Shown in pieces: positions 6,573-14,421 of a stretch of 14,589 bases of DNA. The notes below the pieces were generated by a model. The model made no database searches. It saw only the letters and a program-made list of their open reading frames with translations, and had not been told where the DNA came from. Made by a program: the position numbers and the translations under genes. How positions within the stretch are numbered: position 1 is the first letter of the stretch; each line of letters starts with the position of its first letter. The stretch comes from JBNKDD01 sp050288085 (GTDB lineage: Bacteria > Chloroflexota > Anaerolineae > Aggregatilineales > UBA3940), in NCBI GenBank assembly GCA_050288085.1, contig JBNKDD010000135.1, forward strand, positions 1-14,589, in the 5' to 3' direction.

Positions 6573-9392
6573 TTATGCGGCTGCCGGGGCTGCCTCCCGC
6601 TTTTGGGACAACCGCAGGAAGAGCTTGGTGATCTCAGCAGCGACAGAGGGTATCAAGATCAGCGGGATGATCTCCAACCACTCTATCAGATTGAGCGAAA
6701 CCGTATCAAAGATCGGATTCAGGAAGGGGATGTAGATCACAGCCAACAGCAGGACAATCGATCCCAGGACAGCGTACTGCATCCACTTGTTAGAGAATAA
6801 CCCAATCTTAAACACCGAGTAAAATTCCGAGCGTGTAGTATAGGCCCGGAGCAGCTCGGAAAACGAGAGCACCGTGAAGGCCATGCTGCGGCCATGTTCC
6901 AGGCTTCCCATTTGCAGACCCAGGCTGAAAGCATACAGGGTAACCGCAGTGATAAAGAACGTCTGGACGACCATCCCGATCCGCATTACCCGGTCGATCA
7001 TCGGCTCGTTTTGCGGGCGCGGCGGGCGATCCATGACATTCGGGTCACCCTTCTCAATACCAAGCGCCAAAGCCGGTGCGCCATCGGTCAGCAGGTTGAG
7101 CCAGAGCAGTTGGATGGGCGACAGCGGGCTGGGATATCCGGCCAGTGTCGCCAGGAAGATCACCATGATCTCGGCCAGGTTACAACTTAGCAGGAAGTAA
7201 ACGAACTTACGGATATTATCGTAAATGATCCGGCCCTGCTCAACTGCATTCACAATGCTGACGTAGTTATCGTCGGTCAGCACCATGTCGGCGGTTTCCT
7301 TGCTGACATCCGTACCGGTGATTCCCATCGCCACGCCGATGCTGGCCCGCTTCAGGGCCGGGGCATCATTCACGCCGTCGCCCGTCATGGCAACCACGTA
7401 ATCGCGCTTGCGGAAAGCATCAACGATACGAACTTTGTGCTCCGGCGAGACGCGGGCAAACACATCGACATCGTCGATCATCGCGGCCAGGTCACCGTCC
7501 GGGGTGGTTTCCAGTTCGGCCCCGGTCACGACTTTGCCATCCTCGCGCAGCAAACCAATCTCCCCGGCGATAGCGCGGGCAGTTTCAGGGTAGTCTCCCG
7601 TCACCATGACGGTCTTGATTCCAGCATGGCGGGCTTTCGCCACCGCATCCTTAACCTCTGGACGGGCCGGGTCGATCATTCCTACCAGGCCGATAAAAGT
7701 CAGGTCCCGTTCGTGTTCATCTGAACTTAACTCTTCCGGGCGCTTGTCAAACCGGCGCTTGGCTACAGCCAGAACACGCAGCGCCTGCTGGGCCATATCC
7801 CGGTTAACATTCTCGATCCGGTTGCGCATAGCCTCGGTTAAGGGTTTGACCTCGCCCTGATCCATGATATCGGAGCAAAGTTCCAGGATGAAGTCCGGCG
7901 CACCCTTAACAAAAAGTACATACTCCTTGCCAGCCGAAGCATGATGTAATGTACTCATCCGCTTACGGCTTGAGTCAAAGGGGATTTCGTCAACACGCGG
8001 GTACATCGTTTCTAGCTTATCGCGGGTCATGTTGGCCTTGGCAGCCGCAACGACTAATGCACCCTCGGTCGGATCGCCGACGATACGGAAATCTTTTTCG
8101 TCATCATCCTCGTTTTGCTCAAGCTGGGCATCGCTGGCAAGCAGCGAGCCGGTCAGCAATTGTGCCAGGTCAGGCATTTCGGACATATCGATGGCATCGC
8201 CATTCTGGTGGAATTTTCCATCAGGTTGGTAACCTCTACCGGACACATCAACCATCGCGCCGGGTACATAGAGCTTGACCGCCGTCATCTCGTTCTGGGT
8301 CAGGGTGCCGGTCTTATCTGAGCAAATAGCTGAGGCGCTGCCCAGAGTCTCGACGGCTGGCAGGCGGCGGATCAGGGCATTGCGCTGTACCATCTCGCGC
8401 ATCCCAATTGCCAGGTTAATGGTCACAATCGCCGGGAGTCCTTCCGGCACGGCGGCAATAGCCAGGGCAACTGCCGTCAAGAAAGCTTCCAAACCGGCAT
8501 CACGAAGCGTGACCTGGAGTTTGGGATCGCTGAGGCTGGCGAATAGTCCACTCAACCCGGTAATACCTAAGGAGTCAGCCGCTCCCTTAACCGCCCGACC
8601 AAAGGCGACCAGGAAAACCACCCCGCAGATGATCAATGAACCATAAACCAACCACCGGCCAAGCTGATCAAGCCGCTGCTGGAGAGGCGTTTGTTCTTCC
8701 TCTACAGCCTGGATCATAGTGGCAATCTTGCCGATCTCGGTTTCCATGCCGGTGGAAACGACGATGCCCTTGCCCCGACCATAAGTAACGATGGTGCTTT
8801 TGTAGGCCATATTCTTGCGGTCACCTAAACCGGCATCATCGGCAAGTGATACGTCAATTGCTTTATGAACGGGAACCGATTCACCGGTGAGTGAGGCTTC
8901 GTCAATACGGAGGTTCGCGTTTTCGATCAGGCGTAAATCGGCGGGGACGTAATTACCCGCCTCCAATAATACCACGTCACCGGGAACAACCTCTGCCTCC
9001 GGGACGGTTACCATATGCCCGCCGCGTAATAAATGAGCCTCCGGCGCAGACATCTTTTTGAGCGCCGCCAGTGCTTCTTCGGCTTTACCTTCCTGCACGA
9101 TCCCCATAATGGTGTTCAGGACAACGATCAGGATAATTGCCCCGGCTTCATACCACTCACCAAGCAGGGCGGATACCAGACTTGCCCCGATCAGCAGCAA
9201 GACAACAACTTCTTTAAGTTGATTAAAAAGACGCTGCAAGAACCCCGGTCGCGGCTGTTCTTGCAGTTCATTACGCCCATATTGCTCTAGACGTTTTTTG
9301 GCCTCTGCTTCGCTCAATCCGCTGTCGGGATTTACTTTTAACCTCTCTACCATATCTTCGACTGGCAAACTATGCCAGATAGGTTTGGACAT
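6573..9392 (-). CDS. Cation-transporting P-type ATPase, P2A (calcium pump) type
   Basis: The 939-residue protein is a full P2A pump. After an N-terminal cation-ATPase domain come LTGESVP (168-174), PEGLP in helix M4 (316-320), the phosphorylation motif DKTGTLT (D359), KGAPD (496-500) in the nucleotide domain, TGDGVNDAPAL (670-680) and about ten membrane helices. The calcium ligands known from SERCA are visible: E317 in M4, N738 and E741 in M5 (NLAE), N766, T769 and D770 in M6 (LWLNLLTDG), and possibly E846 in M8. It should therefore export calcium, or possibly manganese, from the cytoplasm using ATP. The external M3-M4 loop (about 266-301) is longer than in SERCA. The start is set by GAGGTG 10 bases upstream. 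It is a single-gene unit with a good extended -10 promoter and its own terminator, divergent from the permease operon. Confidence 0.95.
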   Translation of the reverse strand: MSKPIWHSLPVEDMVERLKVNPDSGLSEAEAKKRLEQYGRNELQEQPRPGFLQRLFNQLKEVVVLLLIGASLVSALLGEWYEAGAIILIVVLNTIMGIVQEGKAEEALAALKKMSAPEAHLLRGGHMVTVPEAEVVPGDVVLLEAGNYVPADLRLIENANLRIDEASLTGESVPVHKAIDVSLADDAGLGDRKNMAYKSTIVTYGRGKGIVVSTGMETEIGKIATMIQAVEEEQTPLQQRLDQLGRWLVYGSLIICGVVFLVAFGRAVKGAADSLGITGLSGLFASLSDPKLQVTLRDAGLEAFLTAVALAIAAVPEGLPAIVTINLAIGMREMVQRNALIRRLPAVETLGSASAICSDKTGTLTQNEMTAVKLYVPGAMVDVSGRGYQPDGKFHQNGDAIDMSEMPDLAQLLTGSLLASDAQLEQNEDDDEKDFRIVGDPTEGALVVAAAKANMTRDKLETMYPRVDEIPFDSSRKRMSTLHHASAGKEYVLFVKGAPDFILELCSDIMDQGEVKPLTEAMRNRIENVNRDMAQQALRVLAVAKRRFDKRPEELSSDEHERDLTFIGLVGMIDPARPEVKDAVAKARHAGIKTVMVTGDYPETARAIAGEIGLLREDGKVVTGAELETTPDGDLAAMIDDVDVFARVSPEHKVRIVDAFRKRDYVVAMTGDGVNDAPALKRASIGVAMGITGTDVSKETADMVLTDDNYVSIVNAVEQGRIIYDNIRKFVYFLLSCNLAEIMVIFLATLAGYPSPLSPIQLLWLNLLTDGAPALALGIEKGDPNVMDRPPRPQNEPMIDRVMRIGMVVQTFFITAVTLYAFSLGLQMGSLEHGRSMAFTVLSFSELLRAYTTRSEFYSVFKIGLFSNKWMQYAVLGSIVLLLAVIYIPFLNPIFDTVSLNLIEWLEIIPLILIPSVAAEITKLFLRLSQKREAAPAAA

Positions 9393-9431
9393 GTAACTCT
9401 TTCACCTCGGTCTCATTGAGTCAGTATGTGA

Positions 9432-9440
9432 ATTATAGCA
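9432..9440 (-). promoter_or_regulatory. Extended -10 promoter of the P-type ATPase gene
   Basis: The reverse strand reads TGC-TATAAT, a perfect -10 hexamer with the TG extension. It predicts a transcript start near 9425 and a leader of about 32 bases that contains the GAGGTG ribosome site. I see no clear -35 box at 16-18 bases. Confidence 0.55.
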
Positions 9441-9510
9441 TGCAGCACTATATCTGCTTGAGGCAGGCGAAACAATAATGTATCAGTTATGCATGGTGGA
9501 AAAACCAGCG

Positions 9511-9519
9511 TGGTATACT
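9511..9519 (+). promoter_or_regulatory. Extended -10 promoter candidate for the permease operon
   Basis: TGG-TATACT is an extended -10 motif with five of six bases matching TATAAT. Use of it would give a leader of roughly 255 bases before the permease ATG, containing the hairpins at 9635-9754. A closer pair, TTGGAA at 9710-9715 and GATACT at 9734-9739 with an 18-base spacer, is a weaker alternative that would leave only a short leader. Confidence 0.35.
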
Positions 9520-9634
9520 TCCGATTTCGACTGCGCGACTTCAAGTCTCTTGCGCGCTTGCTATCCTTTATGTAAACTGCCTGGACAATGATGATTGCCC
9601 AGATCGTTATAAAGCATAACTCAAAAGAGCTGCC

Positions 9635-9754
9635 ACGATACCCACATCTTGTGTGGAATCGTTCTGCCCCAATTGAATCCCACCATGATTCCCCCCCTTT
9701 TGGGGAATGTTGGAATAATGGTGGGTGTGTTAGGATACTTATGTAGGGATACAT
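9635..9754 (+). promoter_or_regulatory. Structured leader with three hairpins upstream of the permease gene
   Basis: Three stems follow each other. The first joins ACGAT (9635-9639) plus CCACA (9642-9646) to TGTGG (9652-9656) plus ATCGT (9658-9662). The second joins CCCACCATGATTCC (9679-9692) to GGAATAATGGTGGG (9712-9725), with 13 of 14 pairs. The third joins ATGTA (9741-9745) to TACAT (9750-9754). Within the second, ATTCCCC (9688-9694) can instead pair with GGGGAAT (9702-9708), so two folds compete. No T-run follows, so it is not a plain terminator. I do not recognise a known riboswitch class. The 9679-9725 part could also be a dispersed palindromic repeat. Confidence 0.4.
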
Positions 9755-9782
9755 CCAATCATAAAGGGGTAGACGTATCAAA

Positions 9783-11507
9783 ATGCGTAAACAGAATACC
9801 GAGCGAAAATCGTTTAAGAGGTTTTTACCTTACCTGGCTCTGGCTTTGATTGTCGGTCTATGGCTGATGGCACAGTGGAAAAATCCCACCGTCGCCTATG
9901 CTGTTGACCGGGCCATTGCCGGACGTATTATCGATAAGCAAAATGCACCGGTCCGCGAAGCTGAAGTTTTCCTGTTCATTAATGACGAGGAGGAGCCGTT
10001 ATCTGAGGCTCAAACCCAGCCGGATGGCTCTTACTTGCTGCTCTTGCAAGACAGCCCGGAGATCAAAAAGGCGCGGATCGAAATAGAACGCGCGCACTTT
10101 GAGGACTTCGAGTGGGAAGCCAGCCCGGATGAACTTGGTGCTCTGATAGTAGAAGGCTCACTGGTCGTCGATGACATCGTCCTGGAACGGCGTTTGCAGC
10201 TTGGATTCTGGATCGTATCGATCACCTTTGTGGGTATGCTGGTGATGATTGCTACCGAGCGCCTACACAAAACACTGGCGGCCTTACTTGCCATTGCCAT
10301 TATCTTTGGCGTGAGCTTTGTCGGCGGGACCTTCAACCCTGACCTGTTCATTTTTGATTTTGAGCAGGCCCTTGAACACGTTGACTTTGACGTGATCTTC
10401 CTGCTCATGGGGATGATGATCGTGATCGCCATCATTGAGGAAACCGGTGTTTTCCAATGGCTGGCGTATCAGGCCTATAAACTCTCCGGTGGGCGAGCCT
10501 GGCTGTTGACTATCATCCTGATCCTGATAACAGCGGGGGCTTCTGCCCTGTTGGATAATGTGACCACCATGCTGCTCATGACGCCGATCACCCTCCAGAT
10601 CGCACTGGCAATGGAGATAGACCCGCTGTCGCTGCTGCTGCCCGAAGTGCTGGCTTCCAATGTGGGCGGGATCTCCACCCTGATCGGCACCCCGACCAAC
10701 ATCCTGATCGGTTCATATGCCGGGTTGAGCTTCAATGATTTCTTCATCAACCTGACCCCCGGTGTACTGCTGGCCTTGTTAGGGTTGATCGGTTATGCTT
10801 TGCTTTACTATCGAAAAGAGTATAAAAAATCGGGAACGGTATCCGAATCGCTGCTTAAGCTGCTTGAGGAGAACGCCCGGATCGAAGACCCAAAACGGTT
10901 GATCAAGTCCGGGGTGGTGTTTACTGTGCTGCTGGTCTTGTTTGTCATCGGCGAATCGATCCATCTGCCTCCGGCAGCGTCGGCCATTATGGGAGCCGTA
11001 GCGATGCTGATCTGGGTTAATCCCGATATTGAGGGTATGCTGGCCGTCGTAGACTGGACGACATTGATGTTCTTTATCGGCCTGTTTATGGTAATCGGCG
11101 CAGTACAGGAAGTTGGTTTGATCTTCCTGATTGCCAACGGGCTGGGTCAGTTAGTCGGTGGAAACCTGCTGCTGGCTTTACTGATCGTTGTCTGGTCGGC
11201 GGCGATTCTCTCAGGCGTTGTAGACAATATCCCATTTGCTGCGGCTATGCTGCCGGTGGTCAATTTCCTGACCGAAACGGTGCCCGGTGCGAACAACATG
11301 ATGCTGTTCTACGGCTTATCAGTCGGCGCGGCAATGGGTGGAAATAGTTCTTTAATCGGTGCGTCAGCCAACCTGGTGACAGCGGGTATCGCCAGCCGGG
11401 CAGGATACAAGATCAGCTTTAAGAAGTTCCTGTTCGTTGGGTTCCCGTCAATGATCGTGACCGTCACCCTGGCTCTTGGCTGGCTGCTCTTGCGTTTTCT
11501 CATATAA
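9783..11507 (+). CDS. ArsB/NhaD/P-protein family ion permease with N-terminal carboxypeptidase-regulatory-like domain
   Basis: The 574-residue protein starts with a signal-anchor-like helix (about 14-31) and a possible signal peptidase site after AYA (38-40). A small beta-sandwich follows (about 43-135), with the carboxypeptidase-regulatory pattern GRIIDKQNAPVREAEVFLF ... PDGSYLLLL. From about 140 to the end lie some 11-12 membrane helices of the ion transporter (IT) superfamily, in two related halves: DNVTTMLLMTP (258-268) with SNVGGISTLIGTPTNILIG (292-310), and DNIPFAAAMLP (481-491) with GGNSSLIGASANLV (519-532). Members move arsenite, sodium/protons or organic anions; the ion here cannot be named. 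The small domain would sit outside the membrane. The ribosome site AAGGGG is 13 bases from the ATG, a long spacing. A UspA gene follows 13 bases after the stop, in one operon. Confidence 0.9.
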   Translation: MRKQNTERKSFKRFLPYLALALIVGLWLMAQWKNPTVAYAVDRAIAGRIIDKQNAPVREAEVFLFINDEEEPLSEAQTQPDGSYLLLLQDSPEIKKARIEIERAHFEDFEWEASPDELGALIVEGSLVVDDIVLERRLQLGFWIVSITFVGMLVMIATERLHKTLAALLAIAIIFGVSFVGGTFNPDLFIFDFEQALEHVDFDVIFLLMGMMIVIAIIEETGVFQWLAYQAYKLSGGRAWLLTIILILITAGASALLDNVTTMLLMTPITLQIALAMEIDPLSLLLPEVLASNVGGISTLIGTPTNILIGSYAGLSFNDFFINLTPGVLLALLGLIGYALLYYRKEYKKSGTVSESLLKLLEENARIEDPKRLIKSGVVFTVLLVLFVIGESIHLPPAASAIMGAVAMLIWVNPDIEGMLAVVDWTTLMFFIGLFMVIGAVQEVGLIFLIANGLGQLVGGNLLLALLIVVWSAAILSGVVDNIPFAAAMLPVVNFLTETVPGANNMMLFYGLSVGAAMGGNSSLIGASANLVTAGIASRAGYKISFKKFLFVGFPSMIVTVTLALGWLLLRFLI

Positions 11508-11520
11508 GGAAAGAATACTG

Positions 11521-11946
11521 ATGGGGAAGATACTATGCGCCACACGCGGTGGTGAGGCCAGCATCCGTACACAGAAGGCTGCCATTGAGCGTGCGAAAAA
11601 GAACGATGACGAGTTGATCTTCTTCTACGTCGTCAATGTGGATTTCCTGGCCCAGGCCGATTATGCTTTGCGCACCGATGTTGTCACCAAGGAAATGGAC
11701 AAGATGGCCGATTTCCTGCTGGCGATGGCCGTAGAGCGCGCCGAAAAAGGAGGCGTGAAAGCCCGGTACGTGTTAGGGCATGGCAATTTTGTTGAGCAGC
11801 TTAAGGAAGCTATCGAGACGGAAGGTGTCTCGCTGGTTGTTCTGGGGCGGCCCGGTGAAGATGGCAGTGCTTTTGAGTTGGAAGGCTTGCAGAGACTCGC
11901 CGAAGCCTTGCAAGCCGAAACCGGTGTTGAGTTTATCATTGCCTGA
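11521..11946 (+). CDS. Universal stress protein (UspA family)
   Basis: The 141-residue protein has the single-domain Usp fold: an opening strand KILCATRGGEAS (3-14), an amphipathic helix, strand LIFFYVVNV (32-40), the helix after KEMDKMADF, then SLVVLGRPG and a closing strand EFIIA. The ATP-binding pattern G-2x-G-9x-G is kept (G109, G112, G122), but the residue after the last glycine is leucine instead of Ser/Thr, and the usual aspartate after the first strand (ATDG) is arginine (ATRGG). Nucleotide binding may thus be altered. I choose the ATG at 11521 because AAGGAAAG precedes it by seven bases and homology begins there; the frame itself is open further upstream, inside the permease gene. 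Usp proteins next to transporters often act as nucleotide-sensing regulators of them; here that role is inferred from position. Confidence 0.88.
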   Translation: MGKILCATRGGEASIRTQKAAIERAKKNDDELIFFYVVNVDFLAQADYALRTDVVTKEMDKMADFLLAMAVERAEKGGVKARYVLGHGNFVEQLKEAIETEGVSLVVLGRPGEDGSAFELEGLQRLAEALQAETGVEFIIA

Positions 11947-11963
11947 TTTCTCTGGAGCCTTTC

Positions 11964-13094
11964 ATGCAGATCGCCGAAGTCAGCCCGCGTAATCGCCGCG
12001 ATGTAAAGGATTTCCTCAAGCTGCCTTTTTTTATTTATAAGGATATCCCCCAATGGGTTCCGCCATTGATGCCGGGGGAACGGGCACGCTTCAAATCGGG
12101 GTATGCTTTTTACACACATTCTGAGGCTGTGTTTTTCCTGGTGCGAGATGATACCGGTCAGGCCGTGGGCCGGCTCGCGGTCATGGAACACCGTCCGCAC
12201 AATGACTATCGCGGTAACAAAGATGCCCTGCTGTACCTTTACGAATCAATCGACAATGATGAGGTAGCCCGGCTGCTCTTCAAGGCGGCGGAAGACTGGG
12301 CCAGGGTACGCGGGTTGAACCGGTTGGTTGGGCCAAAAGGGTTTCTGAGTGGCGATGGGTTGGGCTTGCTGATTGAGGGATTTGAGCATCTCCCCGCGAT
12401 TGGTATCCCCTACAATCCGACCTACTACCCACACCAGTGGGTGGAAATCGGCGGCATGGAAAAAGAGGTCGATTACGTCTCGGCCCGGCTCGAAGTGAAG
12501 AACTTCATCAAGTCAGAGCGGATCATGCGTATTGCCGCCAAAGTAAAAGAACAGCGTGGATTCGAGGTTCCCGTATTCCGTACCAAAGCCCAGATGCGGC
12601 CCTATGCGGAGAAAATCCGGCAGGTATACAACCAGGCTTTTTCGACGGTCTGGGCCTATACCCCGATTCCGGCTGAGGAACTGGAGACGCTCACCAACAA
12701 TCTATTTCAGATCGCCGATCCCCCATTGATAAAAGTGCTGCTCAAAGATGGCAAAGTTGCCGGGTTGACCTTCTGCTACCCGGATATCAGCGAAGGTATC
12801 CAGAAGATCAAAGGGGAGCTCTGGCCGTTTGGGTGGATGGTCTTGCTGGTGGAAAAGCGCCGCACGAAGTGGCTAAACGTTAGTGGTAACGCCGTGCTGC
12901 CCAAATATCAGGGGTTGGGGGCTAATGCTGTCTTATATGCGGAACTGCTTAATACGCTGCTGAGTAAAGATTATCTGGGGGGAGACCTTGTACAGATTCA
13001 GGAAAATAACACCCCCATGATTGCCGATCTTCAGCAGATGACCGGGGCTGAGATTTACAAAGTCCACCGGGTTTATAAAAGACACCTGACCTGA
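11964..13094 (+). CDS. GNAT-fold protein, YghO-like
   Basis: The 376-residue protein resembles the YghO-like GNAT family. The N-terminal block has FLKLPFFIYKDIPQWVPPL (17-35, with the typical WVPPL), FFLVRDDTGQAVGRLAV (57-73) and GPKGFLSGDGLGLLIEGFE (123-141), then PYNPTYY (149-155). The C-terminal half holds a second GNAT-like core with GNAVLPKYQGLGANAVLYAE (308-327), where YQGLGA fits the acetyl-CoA pyrophosphate loop (Q/R-x-x-G-x-G/A). The family's acceptor substrate is not established; an acyl transfer to an amine is the general expectation. GGAG six bases before the ATG supports the start. It is the third gene of the permease-Usp operon (17-base gap) and is followed by a clear terminator. 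No signal peptide or membrane helix is seen. Confidence 0.82.
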   Translation: MQIAEVSPRNRRDVKDFLKLPFFIYKDIPQWVPPLMPGERARFKSGYAFYTHSEAVFFLVRDDTGQAVGRLAVMEHRPHNDYRGNKDALLYLYESIDNDEVARLLFKAAEDWARVRGLNRLVGPKGFLSGDGLGLLIEGFEHLPAIGIPYNPTYYPHQWVEIGGMEKEVDYVSARLEVKNFIKSERIMRIAAKVKEQRGFEVPVFRTKAQMRPYAEKIRQVYNQAFSTVWAYTPIPAEELETLTNNLFQIADPPLIKVLLKDGKVAGLTFCYPDISEGIQKIKGELWPFGWMVLLVEKRRTKWLNVSGNAVLPKYQGLGANAVLYAELLNTLLSKDYLGGDLVQIQENNTPMIADLQQMTGAEIYKVHRVYKRHLT

Positions 13095-13132
13095 AAACGA
13101 AATAGAAAAAAGGAAAAAGAACATCCTTTAAG

Positions 13133-13161
13133 CAGGGGCGAACTATGATGGTTCGCCCCTG
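13133..13161. terminator. Bidirectional hairpin terminator between convergent genes
   Basis: CAGGGGCGAAC (13133-13143) and GTTCGCCCCTG (13151-13161) form a perfect 11-bp stem with a 7-base loop in the 82-base gap between the GNAT gene and the leftward membrane-protein gene. On the forward strand TGTTATTT follows directly. On the reverse strand a T-rich stretch lies about 10-30 bases on. It probably ends transcripts from both sides. Confidence 0.8.
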
Positions 13162-13176
13162 TGTTATTTCGTAATG

Positions 13177-14385
13177 TCAGGAAGCCTTCTCCCCGCCCTT
13201 CCAGGCTGCCAGTTCAAGCGTAATCCGGTCGAAAACGCTGTTAGGAGGCGCGGCGGCTGAGTCGTAGGATAGGTCGACCACCCGTGCCTGGATACGCAGT
13301 GAAGCGGTATTCAGCATAACCTTGTCGCCGGGTTTCACCAGAACAGCTTCGCCCTTTGGAGCAAGCTTGGCACGAATGGAGTCGTCATTATAGGCATGGT
13401 CGCTCATCAACACCTTGGTGACGGTGCGGATGTCGTTCTTATCGAACAGCCACACCTCAAAGGCTGTAATGCTCTTTCCGCCTTCACCCGATCCAATCGT
13501 CTCAGAAATTCCTACCCCACACTCACCCAGGAATTCACCGGAAGGTGAGTCGATGCTGAATGAGTCATCATACAGATCATCGCCTTTGAGGTAGGTGGTC
13601 ATGAATTGGACCAGCGGCGCTTCAAGCCCTTCTTCTGCGAAATCGGTTTTCTCCACCGCAGCAGATAACTGTGCACCCCGCGCTGCTGCGCTCCGGGCTG
13701 TTTCAGCCGTCTCCGGGGCTTTCTTTCTACCCAGACCAGGTATCGAGAAGCCGGATGGTGCGGTCGATTTCTTACGTTCCGCCTCGGCAGCGGGGGCTGC
13801 TGCTGGGGCTGCACCCGTTGCGACAGGGGCGGCACTGGGAGCGGCTGCGCTGGCGGCAGGGGCAGCCGGTGAACTGACAACTGCCGCTTCTTCCTCACCC
13901 TCCTGGATGACGGTCATTACCCCATAGGCAACAATACCACCCGCCATCAAGACCAGGACAATTGGCGCGAGTATTTTAACGATAGCCGGAGGGGCATCGA
14001 CCGGTCGGGCACTACACACCGACAGAATCTCATTTTGAATTACCTGTCCAGAGGTGACCAGCGAGCGGAGCTGAGATAAGTTGTCCTGTTTGACGACATC
14101 ACTGCCATAACGCTCCTCAGCAGAGGCGAAGGCCGCATCAAGGCCCCCATCCGTCTGGCAGAGAAAAGACAACCGTTCAGCCGCCAATCGACTGTCCCGA
14201 TCCTGGGCAAAAGCATCCGCCACAGATTGTACATAGATTCCCTGATAACTGGAGTCTAATTGCCAGGGGCCTACATTGACGATGGTTACTCCGGATATCG
14301 CCCAGAGATAGCCCGCCAGGGCACTGATAATCAAGACGCCCAACAAAGCGAGCACCGGCGCGAGTTTTCCTATCCTTCCTGTCAT
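13177..14385 (-). CDS. Two-helix membrane protein with Ala/Pro linker and conserved-looking C-terminal domain, function unknown
   Basis: I do not recognise a named family. The 402-residue protein has a membrane helix at about 8-30, a mostly soluble segment (31-135) with two cysteines (C76, C124) that would lie outside the membrane, and a second helix at about 137-159. An acidic patch (161-166) and a low-complexity Ala/Pro/Val linker (167-203) follow, then a basic region (203-222). The C-terminal globular domain (about 255-396) is rich in strands and turns: DDLYDDSFSIDSPSGEFLGECGVGISE (in pieces), FEVWLFDKNDIRTVTKVLMS (309-328) and VLVKPGDKVML (348-358). With an even number of helices, both termini should be cytoplasmic. 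GGAAGG about 12 bases before the ATG is the ribosome site. The strong Ala/Pro bias is confined to the linker. Role unknown; a membrane-bound scaffold or adaptor is a guess. Confidence 0.75.
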   Translation of the reverse strand: MTGRIGKLAPVLALLGVLIISALAGYLWAISGVTIVNVGPWQLDSSYQGIYVQSVADAFAQDRDSRLAAERLSFLCQTDGGLDAAFASAEERYGSDVVKQDNLSQLRSLVTSGQVIQNEILSVCSARPVDAPPAIVKILAPIVLVLMAGGIVAYGVMTVIQEGEEEAAVVSSPAAPAASAAAPSAAPVATGAAPAAAPAAEAERKKSTAPSGFSIPGLGRKKAPETAETARSAAARGAQLSAAVEKTDFAEEGLEAPLVQFMTTYLKGDDLYDDSFSIDSPSGEFLGECGVGISETIGSGEGGKSITAFEVWLFDKNDIRTVTKVLMSDHAYNDDSIRAKLAPKGEAVLVKPGDKVMLNTASLRIQARVVDLSYDSAAAPPNSVFDRITLELAAWKGGEKAS

Positions 14386-14421
14386 TGCGATTTGATCCTT
14401 CCTTCAATGGCAAAAATCAGG

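Larger units (their letters stand above)
9393..9782. other. 390-base non-coding gap between divergent genes
   Basis: No convincing gene lies here. A leftward open frame (9413-9781) starts with TTG without a ribosome site and encodes a sequence with no family look; I reject it. The gap holds two extended -10 motifs, one for each direction, and on the right side a chain of three hairpins in the presumed permease leader. Confidence 0.7.

Noticed and set aside
9413..9781. Leftward open frame of 122 codons in the gap between ATPase and permease
   Set aside because: It starts with TTG, has no ribosome site, crosses both extended -10 motifs and the palindrome, and its translation has no domain or plausible membrane layout. 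Its length is explained by chance openness over the inverted repeat.
9783..11507. Considered calling the permease an arsenite pump (ArsB)
   Set aside because: There is no arsenic gene (arsR, arsC, arsA) in the window and the IT superfamily shares these motifs across many substrates.
11661..12200. Leftward open frame of 179 codons antisense to the Usp and GNAT genes
   Set aside because: It spans two genuine genes and their gap on the other strand and has a low-complexity, Ser/Arg-rich translation typical of a shadow frame.
13780..13870. GC-rich, repeat-like stretch, considered as a mobile or tandem repeat
   Set aside because: It is the in-frame coding sequence of an Ala/Pro/Val linker made from GCN codons; there is no fixed repeat unit.
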